A stretch of DNA of 64,000 nucleotides, from assembly GCA_963555925.1 (NCBI GenBank), contig CAUVXJ010000010.1:39830-103829 (forward strand), read 5' to 3'. The DNA comes from Protofrankia sp963555925. GTDB taxonomy: Bacteria > Actinomycetota > Actinomycetes > Frankiales > Frankiaceae. Made by a program: the position numbers and the translations under genes. Shown here piece after piece: positions 54,699 to 63,860 of the stretch (the stretch's first letter is position 1; each line of letters starts with the position of its first letter). The notes below the pieces were generated by a model, which searched no databases, was not told the DNA's origin, and saw nothing but the letters and a program-made list of their open reading frames with translations.

Positions 54699-55694
54699 TC
54701 ATGCAACTGGCTCGGCGAGGTCGAGGTAAGGCAGGACCTCCGTCTCGAAGAGCTGCAGACTGGCCCACGCCTTCTTCGGATCGGTGCCGCCGAAGAGAGG
54801 ACGGAGGATCAGGTGACCATCCAGGCCGAGCTCTCGGGCGATGGTGATGCAGCGTTCGGGCGTGACGATCTGGTAGGCGCCGCCGGCGCGTAGCTCGTCT
54901 ATGGATCCGATCGGCGGATACCACTCGCTGGATCCCATTGCTGATTCGGCGATCCACCGGGCGTAGCTGTTTGCGGCGTGCAGGAGATTCGGGCCGACCT
55001 CGGCCCATGCGGCGTCGGGATCCGGGCACACGTAGAGGAACGTCGGGCCGCGCGCAATCCACGGGCCGGGGTCGCGTCCCAGCTTCAGGCATTCGTCCCG
55101 GTAGAAGTCCCAGGCACGGGGTTCGGCGGGATCGAAGCCGTCTGCGAGGTGGGCGGCTCGCCGTGCGGGCGCTTCGGCTCCCCCACCCATGATGATCGGC
55201 GGATGCGGCCGCTGGGCGGGGGTTGGTGTCACCGTCACCGTGCGTCCGCGGAATTCGAACGGCTGACCCGTCCACGCCAGTTTGGCGACCTCGATGGCTT
55301 CGATGACCCGGCTGCGCCGTTCGTGGAGACCGACGTCGAACATGTCGAACTCCGGCGTTCGGTAGCCCGCGGCGAACACCGGGCTCATCCGGCCGCCGCT
55401 GAGCAGGTCGACGACCGCGAGGTCTTCGGCGAGGCGGAGCGGGTGGTAGAGCGGAGCGAGCAGGATGGGGCGGAATCGCATCCGTGCGGTGCGGCCGGCG
55501 GCGGCGGCCGAGGCGATCAGCGGTGACGGCAGGTAGCCGTCCTCGGCGCCGTGGTGCTCACCGAAGTACACCAGATCGAAGCCGAGTCGGTCGGCCCACT
55601 CGCAGATGTCGAGCATGGTCGCGGCGAGATCGGCCGGACTGGCGGTGGCGAAATCCGGGCGCCGAAGGTCGAATGACAGGCGTAAACGGGGCAC
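54699..55694 (-). CDS. LLM-class F420/FMN-dependent oxidoreductase
   Basis: I choose GTG 55694, about 10 bases after AAGGAG; the longer frame reaches into a repeat. The 331-residue protein has a luciferase-like TIM barrel: DICEWADRLGFDLVYFGEHHGAEDGYLPSPLIASAAAAGRTARMRF, HPLRLAEDLAVVDLLSGGRMSPVFAAGY, and PHPPIIMGGGAEAPARRAAHLADGFDPA. Such enzymes use F420 or FMN for oxidation or hydride transfer. It precedes (downstream of) a P450-SDR operon on the same strand and may belong to the same pathway. Confidence 0.88.
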   Translation of the reverse strand: MPRLRLSFDLRRPDFATASPADLAATMLDICEWADRLGFDLVYFGEHHGAEDGYLPSPLIASAAAAGRTARMRFRPILLAPLYHPLRLAEDLAVVDLLSGGRMSPVFAAGYRTPEFDMFDVGLHERRSRVIEAIEVAKLAWTGQPFEFRGRTVTVTPTPAQRPHPPIIMGGGAEAPARRAAHLADGFDPAEPRAWDFYRDECLKLGRDPGPWIARGPTFLYVCPDPDAAWAEVGPNLLHAANSYARWIAESAMGSSEWYPPIGSIDELRAGGAYQIVTPERCITIARELGLDGHLILRPLFGGTDPKKAWASLQLFETEVLPYLDLAEPVA

Positions 55695-55714
55695 GGATGG
55701 TCTTCTCCTTGTAC

Positions 55715-55785
55715 GAGCGCCCGGCAATAGGGGAGTGGATCATGGAGTGGCGCTGGGGTGCGTAGATCGCGAGGCGGTGGAGGGC
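55715..55785. repeat. Foldback repeat family 1, partial copy F
   Basis: GAGCGCCCGGCAATAGGGG and the following 50 bp match the left half of copy A; the right half is replaced by an imperfect GGTGGAGGGCG/GCGGCGGCCT repeat region. No TTA at its left (GTAC instead). The end lies just upstream of the ribosome-binding site of the LLM gene, so it could affect that gene's leader. Confidence 0.75.
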
Positions 55786-55808
55786 GATGCGGTGGAGGGC
55801 GCGGCGGC

Positions 55809-57074
55809 CTAGGGCGCGGCGGCCTGGCCGACTACCAGGGGCAGGGTCGTCATGCGGACTGCGACCGACACCTCGTGGGTGAGGCCGCACAGGTCGCCGA
55901 GGTGGTAGTCGGGGATGCGGCGGTGCCATTCCTCGACGAGCACGCGCAGTTCCATCCGGGCCAGGTGTGCACCAGCGCACCGGTGCGGTCCCAGGCCGAA
56001 GGCGAGGTGACGGTTCGGCAGCCGATCCGGATCCATCTTCTCCGGGGACGGGAACACATCGGGGTCTGCGCTTGCCGCCGACAACAACAGGAGGAGCCGG
56101 TCGCCGTCCTTCCACGTGATCCCGTGGAAGTCGACGTCACCGTGAACGGTCCGGGGGACCAGCGGGATCGCCGGGAAGCATCGCAGGGCCTCCTCGACCA
56201 GTCCGCCGACCACCTGCGGGGTGTCGATGATCCGCCGGCGCAGGGCCTGGTTCTCGGCGAGCAGTTTGAACAGAAACGCCATGGTGGACGCGGTCGTACC
56301 GAGGGACGTGCCGAGCAGGGTGTAACAGAGCTGAACGATTTCCTCGTCGGTGAGGGGTCGGCCGTCGAGCTGCTGGGACAACAGGTAGGTGGGGACGTCG
56401 TCGGCGGGCCGGCGCCGCCGGTCGGCGAGCACCTCTTCGAACATGCCACGCACCTTCGCGACCGCCGCGGCGAGCTGCACGCCACCGGGGTCGTTGCTGG
56501 CGTTGAGCTTCGCCGGCAGCAGCCGGGTGGCGACGATTTCGTCGGCGTTCGCGAGCGGAAGTCCCATGTGCTCGAGAAAGACCTCGGCCGGGATGCGTAA
56601 CGCGACGTCGGCCATGAAGTCGCAGCCGCCTCGTGCGGCGACCTCGTCCGCGATCGTCGCGACCGATGCCCGGGCTCGTGGCTCGAGCCTTTTCACGGCC
56701 GCGGGCGACAGCAGCGGCGTGATCAGCTTCCGGACCTTGGTGTGCTCGGGTGGATCCAGGTTCGCCGGCATGTGGAACACCGGAGGCGGGTCCCGGTAGA
56801 AGGTGAACGTCTCGCAGTTGGAGTAGCGCTCCGGATCCTGGCTGATCTCCTTGTACAGGTCGTAGCGCGTGATGACCCAGAAGCCGCGCGCCGCGGTGCT
56901 GTAGAAGACGTCGCCGAGTTGCTGCGCCGCCAGGATCGTGCCGAGCGGGTCCTCCTTGAACGCCGGATCGCATTCCGGGTCGAAGTTCGTGACGGGCACG
57001 CCGGCGTCGCGGGCCCGCGCCTCGGCGTCGGCCTCGGCGTCGGCGTCGGCTAACGTCACAGGTCCATGGCTCAT
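55809..57074 (-). CDS. Cytochrome P450
   Basis: From ATG 57074 (ATGA overlap with the SDR gene) the protein has 421 residues. The K-helix ExxR is in LVEEALRCFPAIPLVPRTV, the heme loop in LAFGLGPHRCAGAHLARMEL. The I-helix reads CYTLLGTSLGTTASTMAF, so the usual acid-Thr pair is changed in the acidic position. The N-terminal region has an AD/EA repeat (57024-57050). Members of this CYP group often oxidise steroids or terpenes. It forms an operon with the SDR upstream. Confidence 0.9.
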   Translation of the reverse strand: MSHGPVTLADADAEADAEARARDAGVPVTNFDPECDPAFKEDPLGTILAAQQLGDVFYSTAARGFWVITRYDLYKEISQDPERYSNCETFTFYRDPPPVFHMPANLDPPEHTKVRKLITPLLSPAAVKRLEPRARASVATIADEVAARGGCDFMADVALRIPAEVFLEHMGLPLANADEIVATRLLPAKLNASNDPGGVQLAAAVAKVRGMFEEVLADRRRRPADDVPTYLLSQQLDGRPLTDEEIVQLCYTLLGTSLGTTASTMAFLFKLLAENQALRRRIIDTPQVVGGLVEEALRCFPAIPLVPRTVHGDVDFHGITWKDGDRLLLLLSAASADPDVFPSPEKMDPDRLPNRHLAFGLGPHRCAGAHLARMELRVLVEEWHRRIPDYHLGDLCGLTHEVSVAVRMTTLPLVVGQAAAP

Positions 57075-57913
57075 CGGTTCTCCTGGAAGACGGGCGCGGT
57101 GACGGTCGGCAGCCGGCCTTCGCCAAGCGCTGCCGCGTGGGTGAGGAGCGTCGCGATGTCCGCCGGGTCGGTGAAGACGCAAAAACAATGTTTGTCGAGG
57201 GCTTGCCGCAGGATGTCGTCCGCCATCGTCCGCGGGTCCGACCCGTAACGCTCGAGGAAGGCGCGGCTCGCGCGCAGGACCTCCGCGGAGACCCGGGCGC
57301 TGCCGTAGTCGGCTGGGCGGTTGCGGACCGCGTCCGCCATGCCCGAACGGATGGCGCCCGGCAGCACCACCGACACGCGCACGTCGGAGCCGACTTCGAG
57401 GAGGTCATGCTGCACCGTCTCGGCGAGCGCGAGCACGGCGTGCTTGCTGGACACGTAGGGCGCTAATGCCGGAAGCGTCGCGACGGCGCTGTTCGACGCG
57501 GTGATGAGGACATGGCCCGCGCCTTCTTCCAGCAGAATCGGTACGAAGCTGCGGATTCCGTGGACGACACCGAACACGTTGACGTCGTAGATCCAGCGCC
57601 AGTCGTCGACCGAGAGCTCCCAGGCACGGCCCCGCAGATTTACCCCGGCGTTCAGGCACACGATGTCGACGCGGCCGAACCGGTCGAGGGTCCGGCTGGC
57701 GAGGGCGGCGACCTCGTCGTCCTTGGTGACGTCGGTGCGAACGGCGAGTACCTCCGCGCCGTTGACCCGCAGGCGCTGCTGCGCCCGCGTGAGCGCGTCC
57801 CCGTTGATGTCGGCGATCACGACGCTCATCCCTCGGGCCACGAGGCCGGCGGCCAGTCCGAGCCCGAGACCGCTCGCCGCGCCGGTGACGACGGCGACAC
57901 TTGTTTCGCCCAC
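57071..57913 (-). CDS. Short-chain dehydrogenase/reductase
   Basis: The 280-residue SDR has the Rossmann motif TGAASGLGLGLA (residues 10-21), NAGVN (about 89), and the catalytic Ser-Tyr-Lys in TASNSAVATLPALAPYVSSKHAVLAL. It likely oxidises an alcohol to a ketone with NAD(P). It is coupled to the P450 by a 4-base overlap, so the P450 hydroxylation product may be its substrate. A divergent TetR gene starts 54 bp away. Confidence 0.9.
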   Translation of the reverse strand: MGETSVAVVTGAASGLGLGLAAGLVARGMSVVIADINGDALTRAQQRLRVNGAEVLAVRTDVTKDDEVAALASRTLDRFGRVDIVCLNAGVNLRGRAWELSVDDWRWIYDVNVFGVVHGIRSFVPILLEEGAGHVLITASNSAVATLPALAPYVSSKHAVLALAETVQHDLLEVGSDVRVSVVLPGAIRSGMADAVRNRPADYGSARVSAEVLRASRAFLERYGSDPRTMADDILRQALDKHCFCVFTDPADIATLLTHAAALGEGRLPTVTAPVFQENR

Positions 57914-57938
57914 GATGCCCCCAGTCCGCGATGACTAG

Positions 57939-57953
57939 TTGTACTTCTAACAA
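57939..57953. promoter_or_regulatory. Operator-like palindrome between SDR and TetR genes
   Basis: TTGTACTTCTAACAA has TTGT/ACAA arms around a 7-bp centre, and partial symmetry goes on outside (ACTAG...AAGTA). It lies in the 53-bp gap between divergent starts (57913 and 57967), where a TetR operator is expected. Confidence 0.45.
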
Positions 57954-57966
57954 GTAACATGGAGGC

Positions 57967-58602
57967 ATGGTGACGTCAACCACCCAACGGTCGCGACGCA
58001 CGCAGGCACAACGTCGCGACGCCGCCCGCATCGCCATCCTCGAGACCGCGATCCATCTGCTCGCCGACGGCGGCTACGGGAACATGACGCTTGCCGATCT
58101 AGGTGAGCGCGCCGGCTACAGCCGGAGTCTGGCTACGCACTACTTCGGCTCCAAGCCGAAGCTGCTTGCGGCGATCATCAACCACGTGCTCAGGGAGAGT
58201 CCGCTGGCGGCGCTGGATGACAACGTCCGCGGGGTCGAGCGCATCGAGGCTGAGATCATCGGGTTGTTCGACGGCCTGACCGCCAACCCGTCGGCGGCCC
58301 GCGCCTACATCGTCATCGCCCACGAGGCGGCCACCTCCCTGCGGGAACTCCTGCCGGTGATCCACCAGCAGAACATCACATTCCGGGGGCGCATCGAGTC
58401 CGCACTCAGCGAGGGCATCGAGCTCGAAACGATCCGGGCGGGCCTCGACCCGGCATCGGTGAGCATCGCGGTGATGGCCATGATCCGAGGCATTACGTGG
58501 GAATGGTTCACCGACACCACCCTCGATCTGGCGACCTGCAAGCAGGCGATCCTCGACCAGGCCCGTGTGTTGTGCACAGCCACCAGCGGAGGTACCCGAT
58601 GA
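57967..58602 (+). CDS. TetR-family regulator
   Basis: The 211-residue protein starts at ATG 57967 or, better spaced from GGAGG, GTG 57970. The HTH is clear: RIAILETAIHLLADGGYGNMTLADLGERAGYSRSLATHYFGSKPKLLAAI. The rest is a helical ligand domain. It is coupled to the next SDR by ATGA and divergent to the P450/SDR operon, so it likely controls both. Confidence 0.88.
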   Translation: MVTSTTQRSRRTQAQRRDAARIAILETAIHLLADGGYGNMTLADLGERAGYSRSLATHYFGSKPKLLAAIINHVLRESPLAALDDNVRGVERIEAEIIGLFDGLTANPSAARAYIVIAHEAATSLRELLPVIHQQNITFRGRIESALSEGIELETIRAGLDPASVSIAVMAMIRGITWEWFTDTTLDLATCKQAILDQARVLCTATSGGTR

Positions 58603-59399
58603 CGACTCCCGCGTTCGACTCGTTGTTCGACATCCGCGACCGTGTGGTGGTCGTGACCGGCGCTAGCAGCGGCATCGGTCGGATGCTTGCGCACGGCCTG
58701 ACGGCGGTGGGCGCGAAGGTGGTGCTCGCCGCGCGCCGCGAGAACCGGCTGCGCGACCTCGTCGCCGAGATTGCCAAGGAGATCGGCGAGGACGGGAGAG
58801 TCGTCCCGGTCGCCTGCGACATCTCCGACGATGCCGGCCGCGCCCGGCTGGTGGACCAGGCCGTCCGGGAATTCGGTGGGATCGACGGGCTGGTCAACAA
58901 CGCCGGCATCAGCGGGAGCGGCTTGCCTGCCACCCGGCAGAGCACCGAGGAGTTTCGGGAGGTGCTGGAGGTCGACCTCGTCGCGCCGTTCGACCTGGCC
59001 AAACGGTGCCTGGTGTCGATGCGGGAGCGGGGCGGTGGCTCGATTGTCAACGTCACGTCCACCGCGGCGGTCACGACTACCGGAACGGGTATCCCCCAGG
59101 CTGCCTACTGCGCCGCCAAGGCCGGGCTCGCGCATCTGACCCGCGAGCTGGCCGTGCAGTGGGGCCGCTACCTCGTCCGGGTGAACGCCTTCGCCCCCGG
59201 CTTCTTCGCCACCGAAATGACGGAACTGATGACGGACGCCGACGGGATGCCGCCGGACTGGCTCACCGTCCGCCAGGCGATCAAGGGGGCGGCAGGTGCG
59301 GCGGACGCGCTCGGAACAGTGCAGTTCCTGCTCTCCGACGCATCCCGTTTCGTGACTGGTCAGCACATCGTGGTGGACGGCGGCCAGACGATCACCTGA
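58599..59399 (+). CDS. Short-chain dehydrogenase/reductase
   Basis: From ATG 58599 (ATGA overlap) the protein has 266 residues. TGASSGIGRMLA is the cofactor motif, NNAGISG follows, and the active site is SIVNVTSTAAV with YCAAKAGLAHL (Tyr and Lys). The end VTGQHIVVDGGQTIT is typical of classical FabG-like SDRs. Probably a dehydrogenase of the same pathway as the neighbouring P450. Confidence 0.9.
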   Translation: MTTPAFDSLFDIRDRVVVVTGASSGIGRMLAHGLTAVGAKVVLAARRENRLRDLVAEIAKEIGEDGRVVPVACDISDDAGRARLVDQAVREFGGIDGLVNNAGISGSGLPATRQSTEEFREVLEVDLVAPFDLAKRCLVSMRERGGGSIVNVTSTAAVTTTGTGIPQAAYCAAKAGLAHLTRELAVQWGRYLVRVNAFAPGFFATEMTELMTDADGMPPDWLTVRQAIKGAAGAADALGTVQFLLSDASRFVTGQHIVVDGGQTIT

Positions 59400-59562
59400 G
59401 CCCGAAACGCCCGCCGCCCGCCGCCCGCCGCCACCCGACCAGGGACGGTGGCCTGGCCGGACGGCGCCACCGACAGACAGCCCTGTCGGTGGCACGCTGA
59501 CATCGACGGCAGTCCGACAATCCGGACTGCACCGGATGAGACACCCCACAGGAGGGCCGGGT

Positions 59563-60126
59563 ATGACCGACGCCCGTCGTTACGGACCGCGACGTATCCC
59601 GCCGCCGGCGGGCATGACCGACGTCGAGCGCCTGCTGGCGTACCAGGAGATCGGGCAGCTTGCCGCCCGCTACGCCCTCGCGGTCGGCTCCTGCGACACC
59701 GAGGCGCTGGTCGAGCTGTTCGTCCCGGACGTCAAGGTAGGAAGGGGCGTCCGGGGCCGGGACGCGCTGCGGGCATCCTTCGACCTGCATCTGCGGGCCG
59801 CGCCCGTCGCCATCCTCACGGTCGGCCAGCACGTCATCAACCTGCTCGACCCGGAGCACGCCGCGGGAACGGTCTACTGCATCGCCGAACTGGGGGACGA
59901 ACGGAGCTGGTTACGCCAGGCCATCGCCTACGAGGACGACTACGAGCGGCGGGACGGCGAATGGTACTTCACGCGTCGTGACCACCGGCTTTTCTACGGT
60001 CTGCACCTCGACGAGCGGCCGCTCCTGCAGGAACCCGCGAGCTGGCCGGCGAGCGCCACCGGTCGCGGCGACATTCCGCAGGCGTGGCCCACCTGGCAGG
60101 ACTACTGGCACAAGCCAGCGGACTGA
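59563..60126 (+). CDS. SnoaL-like/NTF2-fold protein
   Basis: From ATG 59563 with GGAGGG 7 bases upstream the protein has 187 residues. LLAYQEIGQLAARYALAVGSCDTEALVELFVPDVKVG is the standard NTF2-like (limonene hydrolase/SnoaL_4) start; YERRDGEWYFTRRDHRLFYG the later strand. These proteins act as hydratases, isomerases or small dehydratases. It closes the TetR-SDR-SnoaL transcription unit. Confidence 0.85.
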   Translation: MTDARRYGPRRIPPPAGMTDVERLLAYQEIGQLAARYALAVGSCDTEALVELFVPDVKVGRGVRGRDALRASFDLHLRAAPVAILTVGQHVINLLDPEHAAGTVYCIAELGDERSWLRQAIAYEDDYERRDGEWYFTRRDHRLFYGLHLDERPLLQEPASWPASATGRGDIPQAWPTWQDYWHKPAD

Positions 60127-60168
60127 CGCAGCCGCGACAGGGACGGCACGGAGCATGGACGACATCCT

Positions 60169-60336
60169 TTAGAGCGACCGGCAATAGGGGACGCGGCGTC
60201 GCGGGGCCGGGGTACGCACCTCGCCGCGTTGTCGTCGGTCGACACCCGACACCTCCGGTGCCTCCCTCCTCCGCCTCGCGATCTACGCACCCCGGCCCCG
60301 CTCCTTGATCCACGTCCCTATTGCCGGGCGCTCTTA
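60169..60336. repeat. Foldback repeat family 1, complete copy C, TTA-flanked
   Basis: A 162-bp core (60172-60333) between TTA triplets. Ends: GAGCGACCGGCAATAGGGG and CCCTATTGCCGGGCGCTC. Long subterminal arms around CGCGGGGCCGGGGT are complementary. The right TTA (60334-60336) is the TAA stop codon of the minus-strand DUF3068 gene. Confidence 0.85.
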
Positions 60337-61554
60337 GTCGGTCCTGGTCGGCACCGTGGCGCCAGCTCCCCCCACGCCTCCGCTCGCCGTCGTGTCCCGG
60401 CTCCGACCGTCTGACCGTCGGAGCACGGTGAGCGTGACCCCGATAGCGGTGAGGCATCCGCCAAGGAGGACTAAAAAGAAAGGAACGACCTTTTTGACCA
60501 GGTCGATCTGGTCGCCCAAGTCCTTCGCGTAGCTTGTGAGATCGGCGACCGATGGTGAGGTCTGCGAGTAGTCGATGTTGAAGATTCGCGTCGTCGGCGG
60601 GGTGCGGAGCAGGCGGGCGAGTGTCGCCTCTGCCCCGGTAACGGTTGTATTATCAGCATATTCAGGCTTTGCGAGGATGGTCTGGATCCGGCCGATGCCG
60701 GCCAGGTCGGGCTGCGCGTAGATCGTCTGGTTGATGCGGTCGAGCGAGACGATCGCGCCGGTCCGTGGTTCGACAAGCAACCGAGTGTCCACATCGAGCA
60801 GGTAGTTCAGCGAGATCGGCTGGTTGATGACTGAAACGATCTCTGCCTGGTCGGCTGCGGACAGCTGTGGGAACACCTGCGTCGCGAGTTGCTGCGTGTC
60901 AAGGCCCTGTGCCTTGAGTTGGGGGCTGAGTTGCTGAAGTGTGAGTTGCCTGGGAATGCCCTGCGATCTCAGTTGATCGATGTAGTAGCCTTGTACCGGC
61001 GCCTTCTCCAGCCGCCCGTGCATCGGCCGCAATGTCAACCCAGCCCGCTTCACACTTGGTCCGTCCTGTCGAAACGGGTAAGGTGCACCCACTTCGTTCT
61101 TCCAGATCGAGTACGGCCCGTCACCGGCGTCGAACGGCAGAGTGATCGAGTAGTTCGGAGAACGGTCGATCTTGTTCTGTGCCGTGTAGGCGTAGGCGCG
61201 CTCGTCCGCCAGATTTTTCAGCGAGCTGCGGTCGATGACATAGCGCTGCAGGAGGTTCTGCTCCGGCAGAGGTCCGATCTTTTCGACGTCGTCCTCCTGA
61301 ACCACGGCCTTCGATGTCGAGGACTCGACGACATGGACTCGACGCTTGATGTCGAGCGGGAATGGCGTCGGGTTAGGCAGCGGCGCCGCTGTTGCCGGAT
61401 CGGCGTAGAGCGTGAGCGTGCCGGTCGCGTACACGGTCTTGTCCAGGTCATCGGGGTATTTCACAAGCTGGCCGGGAGCGACGAACCGCCAGGCGCCTGC
61501 GATTACCAGGAGAAATACTCCGATCGTGACGAGTAACTTCGAGGCACGACGCAC
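60334..61554 (-). CDS. DUF3068 family membrane-anchored protein (PorA-like)
   Basis: The 406-residue protein has an N-terminal membrane anchor (LLVTIGVFLLVIAGAWRFV, 8-26), a long extracytoplasmic part and a C-terminal span (VVPFFLVLLGGCLTAIGVTLTVL, about 355-378). GQLVKYPDDLDKTVYATGTLTLYADP and IDRSPNYSITLPFDAGDGPYSIWKNEVG are DUF3068 signatures. Members are annotated as PorA-family or uncharacterised envelope proteins. The stop codon comes from the flank of repeat copy C, and the last residues (after TASGG) are a variable tail. Confidence 0.85.
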   Translation of the reverse strand: MRRASKLLVTIGVFLLVIAGAWRFVAPGQLVKYPDDLDKTVYATGTLTLYADPATAAPLPNPTPFPLDIKRRVHVVESSTSKAVVQEDDVEKIGPLPEQNLLQRYVIDRSSLKNLADERAYAYTAQNKIDRSPNYSITLPFDAGDGPYSIWKNEVGAPYPFRQDGPSVKRAGLTLRPMHGRLEKAPVQGYYIDQLRSQGIPRQLTLQQLSPQLKAQGLDTQQLATQVFPQLSAADQAEIVSVINQPISLNYLLDVDTRLLVEPRTGAIVSLDRINQTIYAQPDLAGIGRIQTILAKPEYADNTTVTGAEATLARLLRTPPTTRIFNIDYSQTSPSVADLTSYAKDLGDQIDLVKKVVPFFLVLLGGCLTAIGVTLTVLRRSDGRSRDTTASGGVGGAGATVPTRTD

Positions 61555-61966
61555 GTTGAGAGCCTCCGCTGCATGGGAGTTGAGAGTTGCTGCGCGACGG
61601 CGGATCTGGCCGCAGCGACCAACCGTTTACGTAGCCAACCGCTACAAGTTTATGCGGCAGGCTACCGGCGAGTAAAGCGGCTCCTCTGATGTGTTGGCCT
61701 GGATGCCTGAACAGTTTTCGTGATCATATTTTCGGATGTTTCCGGTATCGATCTTCAAAACCTGGTGTGGAGAATGGAACGGAGCCGATGATTACGTCGT
61801 TCCCTGGTGGTGGTCGGCCGCTCCAGCGAACACACGTCATACGGCATGATCGGGCGGGCACTGCAGTATCCAACCAGGGACGGCTTGCGGTCACTTTCCG
61901 CGATCGCGGTTGGCTGCCCGGCTGGGGTCTGCGGTAGCTCGCCGTAGCGGCCGTGGGTCGGCGTGG
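61555..61966. other. Intergenic region, nothing recognised
   Basis: It should contain the promoter of the DUF3068 gene. No gene, repeat or clear hairpin was recognised in the 400 bp. Confidence 0.5.
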
Positions 61967-62713
61967 TCACGCGGCCGGCAGCGCCTGGTCGAACAGCGAC
62001 AACACCCGCTTCCAGTGTTGCTCGGCTGCGGCCTGGTCGTAGGTCGGATTGTCGGCTACGGCGAAGCCGTGCGCTGCGCCCGGGTAGAGCTCGAGCTGGT
62101 AGGCGACCTCGGCCTTGTCTAGCGCCGCGGTAAGGCGGGCCTGGCTCTCGGGCGTGCAGGCGGCGTCGTTGTCTGCGATGCCGAAGTAGAGCCTGGCGCG
62201 GATGTTGTCCGCCTGCTGGTGGGGGCTGGTGGGTTCGTCGGTGGCGATATTGCCGCCGTGAATCGATGCCGCTGCAGCGACGCGGGCCGGGTATGCACCG
62301 GCGGCGGTGAAGGCCATGTGGCCGCCCAGGCAGTAGCCGACACAGCCCACCTGGTCGCCCCGCGCTCCCGGCTGGTCGGCCAATGCGTCGAGAAGAGCCC
62401 CGGTATCGCGCATCACCGACATCGCGTCAGCGAGCTTGACGATATTTCTGAGCCGCTCCCGCTCGGCTGGGTCGCTGAAGACCATTGCGATGTTGAAAGG
62501 TGTGTAGGCGCCTGCGCGGTAGAGTACGTTTGGCAGCGCCACGAAATACCCCGCGGACGCGAGCCGCTCGGCCATCTCGTGCATGACCGGCCGGATACCG
62601 CCAGCGTCCGGGAAGAAAATCACTGTCGGCGATGGGGATCCTCCCGTCGGTGCGTGGAGGTAGACGTCCATGACCCCGTCGGCCGTACGCACATCGAGCT
62701 CGGATACAGACAT
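61967..62713 (-). CDS. Dienelactone hydrolase family protein
   Basis: From ATG 62713, with GAGAGGAAG upstream, the protein has 248 residues. VIFFPDAGGIRPVMHEMAERLASAGYFVALPNVLYR is the DLH start, VGCVGYCLGGHMAFTAAG holds the Cys nucleophile in GYCLGG, IADNDAACTPESQARL the acid and YPGAAHGFAVADNPTYDQAAAE the catalytic His. It hydrolyses dienelactones or related esters. It stands alone. Confidence 0.92.
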   Translation of the reverse strand: MSVSELDVRTADGVMDVYLHAPTGGSPSPTVIFFPDAGGIRPVMHEMAERLASAGYFVALPNVLYRAGAYTPFNIAMVFSDPAERERLRNIVKLADAMSVMRDTGALLDALADQPGARGDQVGCVGYCLGGHMAFTAAGAYPARVAAAASIHGGNIATDEPTSPHQQADNIRARLYFGIADNDAACTPESQARLTAALDKAEVAYQLELYPGAAHGFAVADNPTYDQAAAEQHWKRVLSLFDQALPAA

Positions 62714-63270
62714 TCGGCTTCCTCTCACTCGCTGAATCCCAGGCTGTCGGCCAAGGCTACTCGGGTCTTTTGAGGAGGGGCGGGACCACGGCAGACATCT
62801 ACATTGATGTCCTCGAAGACGTCCGCCGTGGCACGGTGGCGAGCATGGACGTTATCTTGACCCGCATTACGAGCTGAGAGAAGATGTTGACAACCATGAT
62901 TGCTAGGCGGGGTCATGGTCGAACGGCACGGGAGTTTTTGGCGGTCTCCAACAACGCGATGGGATCGACGATTCGACCCTCTGCGGTCTAATGATCATTA
63001 GTCCTCAGCGGACCGTCCATGGACGTCCACCCCCGTTGCAGTACAACTGCAGTACAGTGCCGTTCTCGCCCGCAGTGACGGAATGTGAGGAAGCGTCCGA
63101 TCCGCCATCGAGGCGGCGTGGCGCGTAGCGCTCGCCGCCGTCGCCGTGCGCATGCCGATCATGTTCGCTACAGCCGGCAGGGCAGTGAGCGTCCAGCAGG
63201 TAGGCGGTAGCCCGGCCGAGCGGCGGGCTGTGTTGCTGATCCGGGCGGCATTCGGCGTACTGTAGATCGT
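62714..63270. other. Intergenic region, nothing recognised
   Basis: No gene is supported in 557 bp. A 14-bp palindrome CTAATGATCATTAG lies at 62988-63001. A minus frame across 62998-63336 overlaps the HicB gene and is probably a shadow. Confidence 0.5.
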
Positions 63271-63477
63271 ATGAGTCGGGTGGTTCATGTGCCTTACACC
63301 GTCGAGCAGGACGAGACCGGCTGGTTTTGCGCACATGCTTCTCTACCGGGCGGCGGGGCCAACGGGGAGGGCCGGACTCGGGACGAGGCGATCGAAGACC
63401 TGCGTGCGGCGTTGGACGGTTGGTTCGCCGAGTTCGGCGCGCCGGACGAGCTGGCGGTGACGGTCGGCGTGGCCTGA
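63271..63477 (+). CDS. HicB-like antitoxin
   Basis: A 68-residue protein: MSRVVHVPYTVEQDETGWFCAHASLPGGGANGEGRTRDEAIEDLRAALDGWFAEFG. This is the short HicB form (partial RNase H fold) without DNA-binding tail. Its stop overlaps the ATG of the following HicA gene by one base (TGATG). Together they form a HicBA module in antitoxin-first order. Confidence 0.85.
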   Translation: MSRVVHVPYTVEQDETGWFCAHASLPGGGANGEGRTRDEAIEDLRAALDGWFAEFGAPDELAVTVGVA

Positions 63478-63701
63478 TGGCGGCGGTCCCCGCGCTGCGT
63501 GGCGCCGAGGTGGTCAAGGCGCTGGAAAAGGCCGGTTTCATCGTGGCGCGGATCCACGGCAGCCACCACGTCATGAAGCATGAGGATGGACGCCGGACGA
63601 CTGTCCCGGTTCACGGGGGCCGTGATATTCGGCCCGGTACGTTGCGGGCTGTTCTCCGGGATGCGGGCCTTACCGTCGATGACCTGCACGGCCTGCTGTA
63701 A
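63477..63701 (+). CDS. HicA-like mRNA interferase toxin
   Basis: A 74-residue protein starting at ATG 63477. GAEVVKALEKAGFIVARIHGSHHVMKHEDGRRTTVPVHGGRDIRPGTLRAVLRDAGLTVDDL is the full HicA/YcfA fold with the catalytic His in GSHHVM. Intact length, so the module could be active. Confidence 0.9.
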   Translation: MAAVPALRGAEVVKALEKAGFIVARIHGSHHVMKHEDGRRTTVPVHGGRDIRPGTLRAVLRDAGLTVDDLHGLL

Positions 63702-63860
63702 GCAGCCATCATGAAATATGTCACCGGAGACTGAGCCCCGAACCTGCGGATTATGAGCTGTCGTGTACTTCATCCGCCTATGTTCGCTAACGTCCGCCGG
63801 TGTGGGTTACAGGCTTGATCCCGTCCGTGGACGTTTGCTGGCGTTCGTCGAGTCCGGTGA

